The notes beneath the pieces were generated by a model. It had not been told where the DNA came from. It made no database searches and saw only the letters and a program-made list of their open reading frames with translations. DNA of 8,333 nucleotides. Origin: Chloroflexota bacterium (lineage in GTDB: Bacteria > Chloroflexota > Dehalococcoidia > GIF9 > UBA5620). Positions 1-4,817 of the stretch are shown here, in pieces (position 1 is the stretch's first letter; each line of letters begins with the position of its first letter). The translations under genes and the position numbers were made by a program. The stretch is taken from NCBI GenBank assembly GCA_026389735.1, contig JAPLHH010000133.1, forward strand, positions 1 to 8,333. The letters are read 5' to 3'.

Positions 1-717
1 GATATGGTAGCCGCTGATGCTGATGGTATTCCAGCGTGGCGCCCGTTTCATGCCGAACTCAAAAGTGTCAACTATAAGTCGCATGGATGGCTTAGGCGGA
101 AAGATAAAGGCATTCTGCGCCATATACTCTTTCAAGATGTCGTTCTGTATAGTGCCGCCCAATTTATCCAGTGGGATGCCTCGCTTCTGGGCGTTCGCCA
201 GATACATCGCCCAGATAACCGTGGCTGGCCCGTTTATGGTCATAGAGGTAGTTATCTCATCAACAGGAATGCCGTCAAATAATATCTCCATGTCAGCTAA
301 AGAGGAGACGGCTACACCACACTTGCCGAACTCCCCCTTAGCTTCAGGGGCATCGGTATCGTAACCATTCAGAGTCGGGAAGTCGAAAGCAACGCTCAGC
401 CCGGTTTCCCCATGCTCCAGAAGGTACTTGTAGCGGGCGTTGGTCTCCTCGGCACAGCCAAAGCCGGCAAACATGCGCATCGTCCACAGTTTGCCTCTAT
501 AACCGGTACAGTGGACACCACGGGTATATGGATATTCGCCGGGAAAACCCAGATCTCGAAGATAGTCTAAATCAATGTCGAGAGGTGTATACAGGCGTTC
601 GATGGGAACGCCGGAGGCGGTGATAAAAGAATCGTGCCTTTCCTTAAAACGTTGGGCCTGGGCATGCCACTGGCTGGACCTTGCTTCCAACTCCTCTCTT
701 TTTCGTTGCCCTAACAC
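1..717 (-). CDS. B12-dependent acyl-CoA mutase large subunit, N-terminal part (isobutyryl-CoA mutase-like); runs off the left edge
   Basis: The 239 visible residues form the substrate-binding TIM-barrel start of the methylmalonyl-CoA mutase superfamily, which rearranges acyl-CoA carbon skeletons by adenosylcobalamin radical chemistry. Seen: YPYTRG at 62-67, [16 protein letters not shown] at 72-87, [30 protein letters not shown] at about 188-202, and SISGYH near the end. Aligned to Propionibacterium methylmalonyl-CoA mutase, Tyr89 becomes Phe83 and Arg207 becomes Gln201 (both pairs 118 residues apart). Phe/Gln is the isobutyryl-CoA mutase pattern, and TGY in place of TMY also matches IcmA. I choose the GTG start at 717 because AGGGGAG lies 8 nt upstream. 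The C-terminal region and any B12 domain lie outside, so one-chain or two-subunit organisation is unknown. It sits downstream of the adenosyltransferase gene. Automatic annotation would probably say methylmalonyl-CoA mutase. Family certain; substrate inferred. Confidence 0.9.
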   Translation of the reverse strand, partial: MLGQRKREELEARSSQWHAQAQRFKERHDSFITASGVPIERLYTPLDIDLDYLRDLGFPGEYPYTRGVHCTGYRGKLWTMRMFAGFGCAEETNARYKYLLEHGETGLSVAFDFPTLNGYDTDAPEAKGEFGKCGVAVSSLADMEILFDGIPVDEITTSMTINGPATVIWAMYLANAQKRGIPLDKLGGTIQNDILKEYMAQNAFIFPPKPSMRLIVDTFEFGMKRAPRWNTISISGYHI

Positions 718-725
718 TTCAATCG

Positions 726-732
726 CTCCCCT
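726..732 (-). promoter_or_regulatory. Ribosome binding site of the acyl-CoA mutase gene
   Basis: AGGGGAG on the minus strand, 8 nt before the GTG at 717. It supports that start over other in-frame codons. It directly follows a half copy of the GC palindrome repeat. Confidence 0.6.
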
Positions 733-747
733 AGACCTGTTCCTACA
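733..747 (-). repeat. Half copy of the GC palindrome repeat
   Basis: On the minus strand this reads TGTAGGAACAGGTCT. It matches 14 of 15 bases of one arm of the complete palindrome at 2121-2147 (TGTAGGGACAGGTCT in the same sense). The second arm is absent and the mutase ribosome binding site follows at once, so the repeat appears truncated or was recruited into the leader of the mutase gene. Confidence 0.6.
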
Positions 748-1193
748 TCTCAAAAATCAAAAGTTAAAAACCAAAATGACAGATTAAAATGCAAAAATTA
801 TTTTTTGTCCTTTAAGGTTAGAATACTCGTTGCAAGTATATTAGAAAGCTCAGCCACCTCTTTCAGAAGCCTATCAGTTGCCTCCTTTTCAGCTTTAGCC
901 GAATCTCGTAGAAGACCCGGCCAAAATTTAGTCTCATTTGCTGATTTCAAGGCATGAGTAAAGAAGTTCGCGTAGTCTCTTCTTGATGCAGCGCTTTTAG
1001 CCTCAACCACATTGGCTCCGATGCTGGTCGCGCTCCTTAACAGTTGCTCACCGATAACATTTGAAACATGTCCTTTAGGCAGTTGCTCTACAAACCCTAT
1101 AATGTCCAACGCAAACTTATAAATTCGCCCTTTAAATTTATCTTTAAATTTTGCTTTGTCATTTTGCACTTTGATTTTTGATATTTGACTTTC
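748..1193 (-). mobile_element. Inverted-repeat cassette carrying an S23-type four-helix-bundle gene
   Basis: AT-rich arms built from the words CAAAATGACA, AATCAAA and GTCAAA flank the small gene in opposite orientation: about 748-803 on its stop side and 1141-1193 on its start side. The start-side arm begins directly after the adenosyltransferase stop codon (1194-1196) and encodes the first residues of the small protein. The stop-side arm contains its stop codon. Positions 771-803 match 4723-4755 in inverse orientation at 30 of 33 bases. Calling it mobile is inference from this copy structure; no transposase and no target-site duplication was seen. Confidence 0.5.
798..1169 (-). CDS. Four-helix-bundle protein, S23/TIGR02436 family
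   Basis: A 123-residue protein, the normal size for the family once called 'S23 ribosomal protein', best known from intervening sequences inside 23S rRNA genes; the DGR accessory protein Avd has the same fold. Seen: RIYKFALDIIGFVEQLP at 15-31, RSATSIGANVVEA at 45-57, and NFFTHALKSANETKFWPG at 68-85, the family's conserved core, followed by a helical C-terminus rich in Lys, Glu and Leu. Family members bind nucleic acid or a partner protein through a basic surface; the role of stand-alone copies is unknown. The start is GTG (1167-1169) with no visible Shine-Dalgarno sequence, because start and upstream region lie inside a repeat arm. It lies 24 nt after the adenosyltransferase gene and 80 nt before the mutase gene, probably an insertion between two functionally linked genes. 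Family call firm; function not known. Confidence 0.85.
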   Translation of the reverse strand: MQNDKAKFKDKFKGRIYKFALDIIGFVEQLPKGHVSNVIGEQLLRSATSIGANVVEAKSAASRRDYANFFTHALKSANETKFWPGLLRDSAKAEKEATDRLLKEVAELSNILATSILTLKDKK

Positions 1194-1754
1194 TCAGTAG
1201 TCGATGCCCTTACGAGATAATATCCCCTTGTCATACGGATGCTTCACCTTGACCATATCGGTGACTAAATCAGCCAGCTCAATTAACTTCGGGTCAGCGT
1301 AGCGGCCGGTAAGGATAAGTTCTATATTCTCCGGCTTGTCATGTATGAGCTTTATTACATCATCCACATCAATCAACTTCCAGGCAATAGCCACGTTTAC
1401 TTCATCGAGAATGACTACATCGTATTCCAGGCTGAGCATAGCTTTTCGGCCAGCTGCTAGGGCTTTTCGAGCTTCTTCTTTTTCCTCTGACTTAACATTA
1501 GCCGGGTCAACAAAATGCTGAAACCCAAACCTATCAAAGGTGACATTGGATAGTTCGGGTAGGATTTTCTGCTCTCCGTAGGGGAAGTCGCCCTTCATGA
1601 AGAAAATAATGTGGACGCGGAGGCCCTGCCCCAGGGCACGGAGAGCCACCCCCAGAGCTGCTGATGTTTTACCTTTGCCATCGCCGGTAAAAATCTCCAC
1701 CAGGCCCTTGGTTGAAGTCTCAGCAGGTAAGGTCTCAGCTGATTCCCTGGCCAC
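1194..1754 (-). CDS. cobO: Corrinoid adenosyltransferase, CobA/CobO/BtuR family (ATP:cob(I)alamin / cob(I)yrinic acid a,c-diamide adenosyltransferase)
   Basis: A 186-residue cytosolic enzyme that transfers the adenosyl group of ATP to Co(I) corrinoids, giving adenosylcobalamin. Seen: P-loop GDGKGKTS at 24-31, the Walker B-like strand VVILDEVN at 113-120 with Asp117 and Glu118, LTGRYADP at 148-155, and the family-typical C-terminus HPYDKGILSRKGIDY. Length is normal. The start used is GTG at 1754; an in-frame stop lies four codons upstream. A later GTG at residue 19, just before the conserved core, is an alternative. The Shine-Dalgarno sequence is weak. A promoter match ends so close to the start that the transcript may be almost leaderless. 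Upstream of a B12-dependent mutase on the same strand, it likely supplies that enzyme's cofactor. CobO versus BtuR role cannot be told from sequence alone. Confidence 0.93.
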   Translation of the reverse strand: MARESAETLPAETSTKGLVEIFTGDGKGKTSAALGVALRALGQGLRVHIIFFMKGDFPYGEQKILPELSNVTFDRFGFQHFVDPANVKSEEKEEARKALAAGRKAMLSLEYDVVILDEVNVAIAWKLIDVDDVIKLIHDKPENIELILTGRYADPKLIELADLVTDMVKVKHPYDKGILSRKGIDY

Positions 1755-1763
1755 CTCGATGGC

Positions 1764-1792
1764 AGTTTAACAAAATACAGATATAGTGTCAA
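1764..1792 (-). promoter_or_regulatory. Candidate sigma-70 promoter for the adenosyltransferase gene
   Basis: On the minus strand: perfect -35 TTGACA (1792-1787), 17 nt spacer, -10 TAAACT (1769-1764; 4 of 6 consensus bases). The predicted transcription start is about 1757, only a few bases before the GTG at 1754. The surroundings are AT-rich, which raises the chance of a random match. Confidence 0.4.
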
Positions 1793-1798
1793 ACGTTT

Positions 1799-2020
1799 GA
1801 AAATTCAAAAATCAAATATCAAAGGGCAAAATGACAAATCAAAAGTCAAAAAGGAATTCAGAGCATGAGTCTACAAGTTTACGCTGGATGTTACTCAGCC
1901 TGCTGAGCAAAACATAATATTTTTGATTTTTAATCTGACATTTTGATTTTTGATTTTTAATCTTTGACTTGGCACTAATGTTTGTCATTTTGATTTTTGA
2001 CCTTTAAATTTTGATTTCTG
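1799..2020. mobile_element. AT-rich inverted-repeat element without a gene (second copy)
   Basis: The left arm (1807-1855) matches 4672-4720 at 44 of 49 bases without gaps. The right part (about 1917-2020) contains two inverse copies of the same CAAAATGACA-type words. The 60 bases between hold no S23-like coding sequence, only a small 6-bp hairpin CTCAGC-CT-GCTGAG (1894-1907). Together with palindromes at 2029-2142 it fills nearly all of the gene-free stretch 1755-2238. Its right end runs directly into ATGTAG and the first GC palindrome. Confidence 0.5.
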
Positions 2021-2028
2021 ATGTAGCC

Positions 2029-2046
2029 GCGACCTTTTAAAGTCGC
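2029..2046. repeat. GC-flanked imperfect palindrome
   Basis: GCGACCTTT followed by TAAAGTCGC, 7 of 9 positions pairing. It follows GTAGCC, as the palindrome at 5625 does. Member of a family of short intergenic palindromes in this window. Confidence 0.5.
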
Positions 2047-2071
2047 CTGTTCAGATGCCGGTCGGGGCCAG

Positions 2072-2089
2072 GCGAGGCTAAAGCCTCGC
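2072..2089. repeat. GC palindrome, perfect 8-bp arms
   Basis: GCGAGGCT-AA-AGCCTCGC followed by AACTACAT. The core GAGGCT-AA-AGCCTC and the right flank GCAACTACAT recur at 3353-3376. No T-tract follows on the plus strand beyond CATTTT, and it is not directly behind a gene, so a terminator role is unlikely. Confidence 0.65.
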
Positions 2090-2120
2090 AACTACATTTT
2101 CTCCCAAACCCATACCCCTC

Positions 2121-2142
2121 GGACAGGTCTAAAGACCTGTCC
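2121..2142. repeat. GC palindrome, perfect 10-bp arms
   Basis: GGACAGGTCT-AA-AGACCTGTCC followed by CTACAT. A near copy lies at 3125-3146 and a half copy at 733-747. It sits about 50 nt upstream of the rplU promoter candidate. Confidence 0.7.
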
Positions 2143-2191
2143 CTACATTTATCTCATTCTCCTTCGGCAAGGAAGGTACAGTGAGTGAGAT

Positions 2192-2221
2192 TTGACATTA
2201 AGCCATCCAATCTGGTAAAGT
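2192..2221 (+). promoter_or_regulatory. Candidate promoter of the rplU-rpmA-rpmE operon
   Basis: Perfect -35 TTGACA (2192-2197), 18 nt spacer, -10 TAAAGT (2216-2221; 4 of 6). Predicted transcript start is near 2228, giving a leader of only about ten bases before the rplU ATG. No L21 autoregulatory leader structure is apparent in so short a leader. Confidence 0.45.
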
Positions 2222-2238
2222 AAGTTCCGTTTTTGAAA

Positions 2239-2628
2239 ATGGCACAAACTTACGCTATAGTCGAAACCGGCGGCAAGCAATACAAAGTAGCTCCGGGCCA
2301 AAAGATCGATGTTGACCGCCTGGCAGTTGCCGAGGGCGAAGATGTCGAGCTTTCCCGAGTACTGCTTATCGCCGATGGTGAAGATACCATCATCGGCAGC
2401 CCGACCATCGATGGCGCCAAAGTAATCGCCACTTGCCTCGGTGAACACAAAGGCAACAAAATTATCGTTTTTAAGTATAAGCCCAAGGTGCGTTATCGCC
2501 GGAAAACAGGACATCGGCAGCTTTATGCCACATTGGAAATCAAGGAAATCATCAAGCCCGGCGAGGAGGCAGCACCCCCACCGAAAAGAACTCGACAGAA
2601 AAAGGCAGCAGTTGGAGGTAAGAGTTAA
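2239..2628 (+). CDS. rplU: 50S ribosomal protein L21
   Basis: A 129-residue protein of the large ribosomal subunit that binds 23S rRNA. Seen: the family signature [13 protein letters not shown] near the N-terminus, VDRL, and the basic [16 protein letters not shown] loop before LEIKEI, which contacts rRNA. I choose ATG at 2239 rather than the in-frame TTG at 2233, because homologues begin just before [10 protein letters not shown]; neither start has a clear Shine-Dalgarno sequence. Bacterial L21 is usually about 103 residues; here a tail of roughly 22 residues rich in Ala, Pro, Lys and Arg follows the conserved domain. Such tails occur in several phyla. First gene of a three-gene ribosomal operon; its stop overlaps the rpmA start by one base. 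Confidence 0.97.
   Translation: MAQTYAIVETGGKQYKVAPGQKIDVDRLAVAEGEDVELSRVLLIADGEDTIIGSPTIDGAKVIATCLGEHKGNKIIVFKYKPKVRYRRKTGHRQLYATLEIKEIIKPGEEAAPPPKRTRQKKAAVGGKS
2614..2618 (+). promoter_or_regulatory. Ribosome binding site of rpmA, inside the end of rplU
   Basis: GGAGG, 9 nt before the ATG at 2628. The overlapping stop/start (TAATG) and this embedded site point to translational coupling of L21 and L27. Confidence 0.7.
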
Positions 2629-2891
2629 TGGCACACAAGAAGGGCGGAGGCAGCACACGCTACGGACGTGATAGCCAGTCCAAGCGGCTGGGCGTGAAAA
2701 GATACGCCGGTCAACAGGTTAATGCCGGCACCATCCTGGTCAGGCAGCGCGGAACTCGCATTTATCCGGGCAACAACGTCGGCATGGGCAGAGACCATAC
2801 ACTGTTCGCCCTGATTGACGGCACCGTCAAATATGAACCGGCAACCAAGGCCCGAAAAAAAGTTAGCGTTTATACAGAGCAAGCGAAATGA
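2628..2891 (+). CDS. rpmA: 50S ribosomal protein L27
   Basis: An 87-residue large-subunit protein whose flexible N-terminus reaches the peptidyl transferase centre. Seen: the start [20 protein letters not shown], then [19 protein letters not shown] and [19 protein letters not shown], all family hallmarks. The mature-type N-terminus begins directly at the start codon, so there is no Firmicutes-style cleavable extension. Length is typical. The start is set by a GGAGG site and the one-base overlap with rplU; its stop overlaps the rpmE ATG (ATGA). The usual obg neighbour is not present here. Confidence 0.98.
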   Translation: MAHKKGGGSTRYGRDSQSKRLGVKRYAGQQVNAGTILVRQRGTRIYPGNNVGMGRDHTLFALIDGTVKYEPATKARKKVSVYTEQAK

Positions 2892-3094
2892 AGGCTAAAA
2901 TACATCCTGAATACTACACCGATGCTAAGGTCACCTGCTCCTGTGGCAATACCTTCACCACCGGCTCTACCAGGAAGGTGCTTAAAGTGGAGCTATGCAG
3001 CAAATGCCATCCATTCTTCACCGGCGAGCAGAAGATAGTTGACACCGCCGGCAGGGTGGAACGCTTCAAACGCCGCTACAAGCTTACCGACTGA
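2888..3094 (+). CDS. rpmE: 50S ribosomal protein L31, zinc-binding form
   Basis: A 68-residue protein of the large subunit that takes part in the bridge to the 30S subunit. Seen: [10 protein letters not shown] start, Cys17-x-Cys19, Cys37-x-x-Cys40 followed by HPFFTG, then a basic VERFKRRYK tail. Keeping these Cys makes it the zinc-containing (C+) type rather than the zinc-free paralogue that replaces it under zinc starvation. The start overlaps the rpmA stop by four bases (ATGA), so it is probably translationally coupled. It is the last gene of the ribosomal run; 312 bases of repeats follow before the next gene. Confidence 0.97.
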   Translation: MKAKIHPEYYTDAKVTCSCGNTFTTGSTRKVLKVELCSKCHPFFTGEQKIVDTAGRVERFKRRYKLTD

Positions 3095-3124
3095 CGAAGT
3101 GGACTTCGGACACTCCTTATCTAC

Positions 3125-3146
3125 GGACAGGTCTAAAGACGTGTCT
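3125..3146. repeat. GC palindrome, near copy of 2121-2142
   Basis: GGACAGGTCT-AA-AGACGTGTCT: the left arm is identical to that at 2121, the right arm has two changes. It lies 30 nt behind the rpmE stop, where it could protect or end the transcript, but no T-tract follows. Confidence 0.6.
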
Positions 3147-3158
3147 CACCATACTACC

Positions 3159-3250
3159 GTCATTCTGAGTGCAGCGAAGAATCTCCTCGCAGTATTTTCG
3201 GAGCCCGGATTGGGGTGAGATTCTTCGGTCGTTTCACTCCTCAGAATGAC
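3159..3250. repeat. Inverted repeat, GTCATTCTGAG / CGAAGAATCTC type
   Basis: The left arm (3159-3185) starts GTCATTCTGAG and ends CGAAGAATCTC. The right arm (3217-3250) is its inverse with a 7-base insertion in the middle. About 31 nt of unrelated sequence lies between. Repeats of this wording are, from memory, common in intergenic spaces of Chloroflexota and other environmental genomes. No coding capacity. Confidence 0.65.
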
Positions 3251-3270
3251 ATGAGAGAGCGGCCGAAACG

Positions 3271-3341
3271 TTAAGTGTTTAGAATTTAGAAAATTCGAAT
3301 TTCGATATTGTTTGAGATTTAGGGTTTAGTATTTAGGATTT
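3271..3341. repeat. AT-rich TTTAGAATTTAG-type low-complexity repeat
   Basis: Short words built on TTTAG, AATTTAG, ATTTAGG and TTCGAATTTCG alternate here. The wording differs from the CAAAATGACA-type elements elsewhere in the window. It runs into the GC palindrome at 3353. With the preceding repeats it explains nearly all of the gene-free stretch 3095-3406. Confidence 0.45.
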
Positions 3342-3352
3342 GTTGCAGGAAT

Positions 3353-3366
3353 GAGGCTAAAGCCTC
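3353..3366. repeat. GC palindrome, copy of the core of 2072-2089
   Basis: GAGGCT-AA-AGCCTC followed by GCAACTACAT, as at 2074-2097. An outer pairing TTGC (3342 onward) with GCAA extends the stem with a bulge. It lies about 40 nt before the DUF1385 start. Confidence 0.6.
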
Positions 3367-3406
3367 GCAACTACATATTTTATTACTTCAACGGCAGAAA
3401 GTAAGT

Positions 3407-4312
3407 ATGAAAGAGAAACCTTTCTATTACGGTGGGCAAGCGGTAATCGAAGGCGTAATGATGCGAGGGCGGGAAAATGTGGCTGTCGCTGTCCGCCGCC
3501 CCGATGGTGAGATCAGTGTAACCGGCCAGCCACTTGCCAATATATACAGAGGCCGCTTGAGAAACTGGCCCTTCATCAGGGGCATAATCGTACTCATCGA
3601 GACTCTAGCCCTCGGCATTCAAGCCATGCTTCATTCAGCCCAGGTTGCCGCAGCCGAGGAAGACGAAAAAAGCATATCCCCGACGCTGCTGTGGGGAAGC
3701 GTGGTTATCGCTGTTGCCTTCGCCGTAGGCCTATTCTTTATCGCCCCCTTGCTGCTTACCCGTTATCTAGTCTACCCATATATCACCTCAGCCCTGGTCA
3801 GCAACCTTATCGAGGGCATCTTACGCATCGTCATCTTCATCGCCTACCTGAAGCTGATAAGCCTGATGCCCGATATAAAGAGGGTCTTCGCCTATCACGG
3901 CGCCGAACATAAGGTGGTCAATGCCTACGAAGCTGGAATGCCCCTGGAACTAGACTATATCAAAAACTACTCCACCTCGCATGCTCGCTGCGGCACCAGC
4001 TTCCTACTGGCAGTCATGGTTATCGCTATAATTGTCTTCGCCCTGCTCGGTCGTCCGCCGCTGTGGCTGAGCATCCTGTCCCGAATTGTGCTCATCCCCG
4101 TCATCGCTGCCATCAGCTATGAATTTGTCCGCTTCGGAGCTACCCATAGCCAGAACTGGCTAGTACGTGGCCTCCTCGCCCCAGGTCTTCTATTACAAAC
4201 CATGACCACAGGAGAACCAAACGATAGTCAACTGGAAACAGCCTTATCGGCGTTGAAGAAGGTTATCGAAGCTGACGGCGGCGAGCCATTAATCTCTAAC
4301 AATCAAACTTAG
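3407..4312 (+). CDS. DUF1385 membrane protein (YqhQ-type)
   Basis: A 301-residue integral membrane protein of the DUF1385 family (Bacillus YqhQ); function unknown as far as I know. Seen: [13 protein letters not shown] at 9-21, a re-entrant or helical segment [17 protein letters not shown] at 58-74, hydrophobic segments at about 94-117, 131-154, 199-214 and 219-241, the polar motif [13 protein letters not shown] at 163-175, HARCGTSF at 192-199, RFGATH at 242-247, and [13 protein letters not shown] at 259-271. The invariant His164, Glu167, His168, His192 and Cys195 look like a metal or catalytic site at the membrane face; this is inference. Length is typical. The ATG at 3407 has only a weak upstream AAAGTAAG. 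It follows rpmE after a repeat-filled gap and ends tail to tail with hisI, the two stop codons overlapping. Confidence 0.9.
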   Translation: MKEKPFYYGGQAVIEGVMMRGRENVAVAVRRPDGEISVTGQPLANIYRGRLRNWPFIRGIIVLIETLALGIQAMLHSAQVAAAEEDEKSISPTLLWGSVVIAVAFAVGLFFIAPLLLTRYLVYPYITSALVSNLIEGILRIVIFIAYLKLISLMPDIKRVFAYHGAEHKVVNAYEAGMPLELDYIKNYSTSHARCGTSFLLAVMVIAIIVFALLGRPPLWLSILSRIVLIPVIAAISYEFVRFGATHSQNWLVRGLLAPGLLLQTMTTGEPNDSQLETALSALKKVIEADGGEPLISNNQT

Positions 4313-4629
4313 CCTATATCTTCCTTATCAAACTTCTGGAAGAAGCAGCTCCAGTTACCGGTATGGCATACCGGGCCGGCTGGTTTAGCCCGGATCAGTA
4401 TAGCATCGCCGTCACAGTCTTTAGCCACAGACTGCACCTTCAGAATGCTGCCGGAGGTAGCCCCTTTGTGCCATAATTCCTGTCGGCTGCGGCTGTAGAA
4501 CCAGATCTCGCCGCCATCCAAGGTCCGCCGCAGAGCTTCCTTATCAGCATAACCCAACATCAGCACCTCACCACTATCAGCATCTTGAATTATGACCGGA
4601 ATTAAACCTTTGTCATCGAATTTCAACAT
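4309..4629 (-). CDS. hisI: Phosphoribosyl-AMP cyclohydrolase
   Basis: A 106-residue cytosolic enzyme of histidine biosynthesis (step three) that opens the adenine ring of phosphoribosyl-AMP. Seen: [11 protein letters not shown] at 23-33, [17 protein letters not shown] at 44-60, the Mg-binding DCDGD at 71-75 (Asp71, Asp73, Asp75), and the zinc ligands Cys72, Cys88 and Cys95 in DCDGD and VCHTGNWSC. It is the stand-alone HisI form without a HisE (pyrophosphohydrolase) domain, so hisE must be elsewhere. The ATG at 4629 has GAGGTG 5 nt upstream. Its end overlaps the convergent DUF1385 gene by four bases. hisA lies upstream on the same strand, but 188 bases holding a repeat element separate them, so it may have its own promoter or depend on read-through. 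Confidence 0.96.
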   Translation of the reverse strand: MLKFDDKGLIPVIIQDADSGEVLMLGYADKEALRRTLDGGEIWFYSRSRQELWHKGATSGSILKVQSVAKDCDGDAILIRAKPAGPVCHTGNWSCFFQKFDKEDIG

Positions 4630-4671
4630 ATCATCACCTCATCTTTTTTCGGACATCGGACCGGGTAATGT

Positions 4672-4776
4672 AAAAATCAAATATAAAAATGCAAAATGAC
4701 AACTCAAAAGCCAAAAAGGAGGAAATAATTTTTACATTTTTATCTGTCATTTTGACTTTTAGCCTTTAATTTATGA
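4672..4776. mobile_element. MITE-like AT-rich inverted repeat, apparent internal-deletion form of the S23 cassette
   Basis: The left arm 4672-4720 matches 1807-1855 at 44 of 49 bases. The right arm 4723-4755 matches 771-803 (the stop-codon end of the S23 cassette) inversely at 30 of 33 bases. Only about two bases separate the two arms. The order start-arm then stop-arm is the same as in the 748-1193 cassette, as if the coding body had been removed. ATGCAAAATGAC (from 4689) corresponds to the first four codons of the S23 gene. The long inverted arms would fold into a hairpin between hisI and hisA. Confidence 0.55.
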
Positions 4777-4791
4777 TGGCCGATAATAAGC

Positions 4792-4809
4792 ACAGACCTT
4801 CAGGTCTGT
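4792..4809. repeat. GC palindrome, perfect 8-bp arms, behind hisA
   Basis: ACAGACCT-TC-AGGTCTGT, 8 nt past the hisA stop. The position fits a transcript-end hairpin for hisA on the minus strand, but only GCTTATT follows, not a clear T-tract. It is also a member of the CT-N2-AG-centred palindrome family of this window. Confidence 0.55.
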
Positions 4810-4817
4810 CCGCTTTC

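Noticed and set aside
17..364. Plus-strand open frames opposite the mutase (4-282, 17-364, 575-787)
   Set aside because: They lie antisense to a clearly conserved mutase sequence, show no family motif of their own and lack ribosome sites.
798..1169. Diversity-generating retroelement accessory (Avd) gene
   Set aside because: The fold family is shared, but no reverse transcriptase, template repeat or variable-region target is seen in the window.
748..2020. CRISPR array or tandem iterons formed by the AT-rich words
   Set aside because: Copies face in opposite directions, vary in length and spacing, and have no regular unique spacers.
2072..2142. Palindromes upstream of rplU as rho-independent terminators
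   Set aside because: No gene on the plus strand ends nearby, and the minus-strand gene starts rather than ends on that side. The same palindromes occur between divergent genes at 5625, where a terminator makes no sense.
2149..2658. Minus-strand 169-codon open frame across rplU
   Set aside because: Antisense to the well-recognised L21 gene; its Cys- and Phe-rich content is what the reverse reading of L21 gives.
4309..4312. Overlap of the DUF1385 and hisI stops as a sign of frameshift or misassembly
   Set aside because: Both proteins have normal C-termini and lengths; a four-base convergent overlap is common in compact genomes.
4672..4776. Riboswitch or histidine attenuator leader for hisI
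   Set aside because: There is no His-codon run and no known aptamer layout, and the sequence is explained by the dispersed repeat found at 1807 and 771.
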